Origin: an uncultured Campylobacter sp.
GTDB lineage: Bacteria; Campylobacterota; Campylobacteria; Campylobacterales; Campylobacteraceae
NCBI RefSeq assembly: GCF_938045405.1
Contig: NZ_CALIMW010000100.1
Location: forward strand, 1 to 5,263
Reading direction: 5' to 3'
Length of the DNA: 5,263 nt
Shown here: positions 4,328 through 5,263 of the stretch, in pieces
How positions within the stretch are numbered: the first letter of the stretch is position 1
Layout: each line of letters begins with the position of its first letter
Notes under the pieces: model-generated
The model's database searches: none
The model's input: the letters and a program-made list of their open reading frames with translations, nothing else
What the model was told of the DNA's origin: nothing
Position numbers and translations under genes: made by a program

Positions 4328-5263
4328 ATCAGCGTAGAGCAGGCGATTGAGGATCTGAAAAACGGCAAAATGCTCGTTATGGTCGATGACGTCGATCGCG
4401 AGAATGAGGGCGATTTGGTGTTTGCGAGCACCTTTAGTAGCGCACAGAAGGTAAATTTTGCGATCACGCACGCTCGCGGAGTGCTGTGCGTGGCGCTTAG
4501 CCCGCAGATTGCGCAGCAGCTAGATCTGAATTTGATGGTCGATAAAAACACTTCGAGCCACGAGACCGCCTTTACCGTCACGATCGACGCGAAGGACGCC
4601 AAGACGGGCGTAAGCGCGTATGAGCGCAATATGACGATCGAGCTAATGTCGCGCGTGGGCGCTCGCGCCGATGATTTCGTCCGCCCTGGGCATATCTTCC
4701 CGCTCATCGCCAAAAGCGGCGGCGTGCTCGCTCGCACGGGGCACACCGAGGGCTCTACGGATCTGTGCCGCTTGGCTGGGCTTTCGCAAAGCGCCGTGAT
4801 CTGCGAGATCGTCAAAGACGACGGCGATATGGCGCGCAGGGACGATCTGGAGAAATTCTGCGCGCAGCACGGCATCAATATGATCTCGGTCGCGCAGATC
4901 GTGCAGTACCGCCTAAAACACGAAACTCTCGTTAAATTTAGCGAGCCAAAAAGCGCTTTGCTGTGCGGCGAGGCGGCGAAATTTTACGACGTGAGCGATC
5001 ACGAGGGCAACGAACACCGCGCCTATATTTTCGGCGAGCCAGAAAAGGGCGCGCAGACGAACGTGAAATTTCATAAAATTTCAAGCGATCTGGAATTTTT
5101 AAGCGATGCGAAATTTAACGATTTCATGCGCGATCTGGACGTTTTGCGCAATGAAGGCGGCGTGCTTTTGATGCTAAAATCCGCGCAAAATCGCGCTGAT
5201 TTTAAGAGCTTCGGCATCGGAGCGCAAATTTTAGCGCATCTGGGCGTGAAAAAAATCAAAATT
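4325..5263 (+). CDS. ribBA: RibBA/RibBX-type protein: DHBP synthase with degenerate GTP cyclohydrolase II-like domain; 3' end outside the window
   Basis: The frame is open for 313 codons from ATG 4325 to the window end. Residues 1-200 are 3,4-dihydroxy-2-butanone-4-phosphate synthase, which makes the four-carbon unit of riboflavin from ribulose 5-phosphate. Visible motifs are VDDVDRENEGD (20-30, acidic metal-binding loop with E26), HARGVLCVAL (49-58), TGVSAYERNMTI (94-105), GHTEGSTDLCRLAGL (139-153, metal-ligand H140) and CEI (E161). From about residue 205 it aligns with the GTP cyclohydrolase II half, ending in FGIGAQILAHLGVKKI (296-311). However, the zinc-site block C-x2-GD-x2-G-S-x-RCDC is absent, and the only cysteine in this half is C214. 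This domain is therefore probably not a GTP cyclohydrolase, like the RibBX variants described in Proteobacteria; a separate ribA would be needed. It follows the Abi stop by 24 nt, with a strong ribosome-binding site. Confidence 0.92.
   Translation, partial: MISVEQAIEDLKNGKMLVMVDDVDRENEGDLVFASTFSSAQKVNFAITHARGVLCVALSPQIAQQLDLNLMVDKNTSSHETAFTVTIDAKDAKTGVSAYERNMTIELMSRVGARADDFVRPGHIFPLIAKSGGVLARTGHTEGSTDLCRLAGLSQSAVICEIVKDDGDMARRDDLEKFCAQHGINMISVAQIVQYRLKHETLVKFSEPKSALLCGEAAKFYDVSDHEGNEHRAYIFGEPEKGAQTNVKFHKISSDLEFLSDAKFNDFMRDLDVLRNEGGVLLMLKSAQNRADFKSFGIGAQILAHLGVKKIKI

Noticed and set aside
4199..4878. Minus-strand open frames opposite the Abi and ribBA genes
   Set aside because: They lie antisense to strongly supported coding sequence with clear family motifs and show no recognisable protein features.
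1..5263. CRISPR array, tRNA, rRNA or transposase
   Set aside because: No regularly spaced repeat-spacer pattern outside the WG coding repeats, no tRNA T-arm sequence, no rRNA segment and no transposase motif were seen on either strand.

Overview
The window looks chromosomal and most resembles a Campylobacter (Campylobacterota) of the GC-richer oral type, such as C. gracilis, C. rectus or C. showae. The genus call rests on three things: AAATTTA/AAATTTTA words scattered through otherwise GCG-rich DNA, the order trpC then HIT gene (from memory, the C. jejuni order is lipoprotein gene, trpC, HIT gene), and a RibBA protein with a degenerate second domain. The species is a guess. All supported genes are on the + strand.

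Layout. Positions 2-412 are the 3' end of an unidentified gene encoding a Ser/Ala/Asn/Gln-rich, probably disordered tail; its stop lies 2 nt before trpC (415-1215, indole-3-glycerol-phosphate synthase, complete). Then come about 950 nt without a convincing gene (1216-2172). This stretch holds several inverted repeats, a 19-bp palindrome centred on a TATAAT, an extended -10 promoter candidate and a hairpin-rich leader just before the next gene. That gene (2173-2661) is a zinc-type HIT nucleotide phosphorylase/hydrolase.

The right half has a two-gene accessory insert, 2677-4300. The first gene encodes a WG-repeat protein with six 34-residue units. It is cut by an in-frame TGA at 3325-3327, after which the same frame stays open for 61 more codons and includes another WG unit. 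The second gene (3530-4300) is clearly AT-richer (18 G/C in the 60 bases 3541-3600, against 34 G/C in 841-900 of trpC) and encodes an abortive-infection protein with an Abi_C-type C-terminal domain. It is bracketed by two identical 14-nt copies of a ribosome-binding-site-plus-start-codon sequence. The second copy starts ribBA (4325 to the window end), whose DHBP synthase domain is intact but whose GTP cyclohydrolase II-like domain lacks the zinc cysteines.

The housekeeping genes serve tryptophan synthesis, nucleotide turnover and riboflavin synthesis, and need not work together. The WG/Abi pair is the part most likely to be a defence or other horizontally acquired module. Its novelty cannot be judged from sequence alone.
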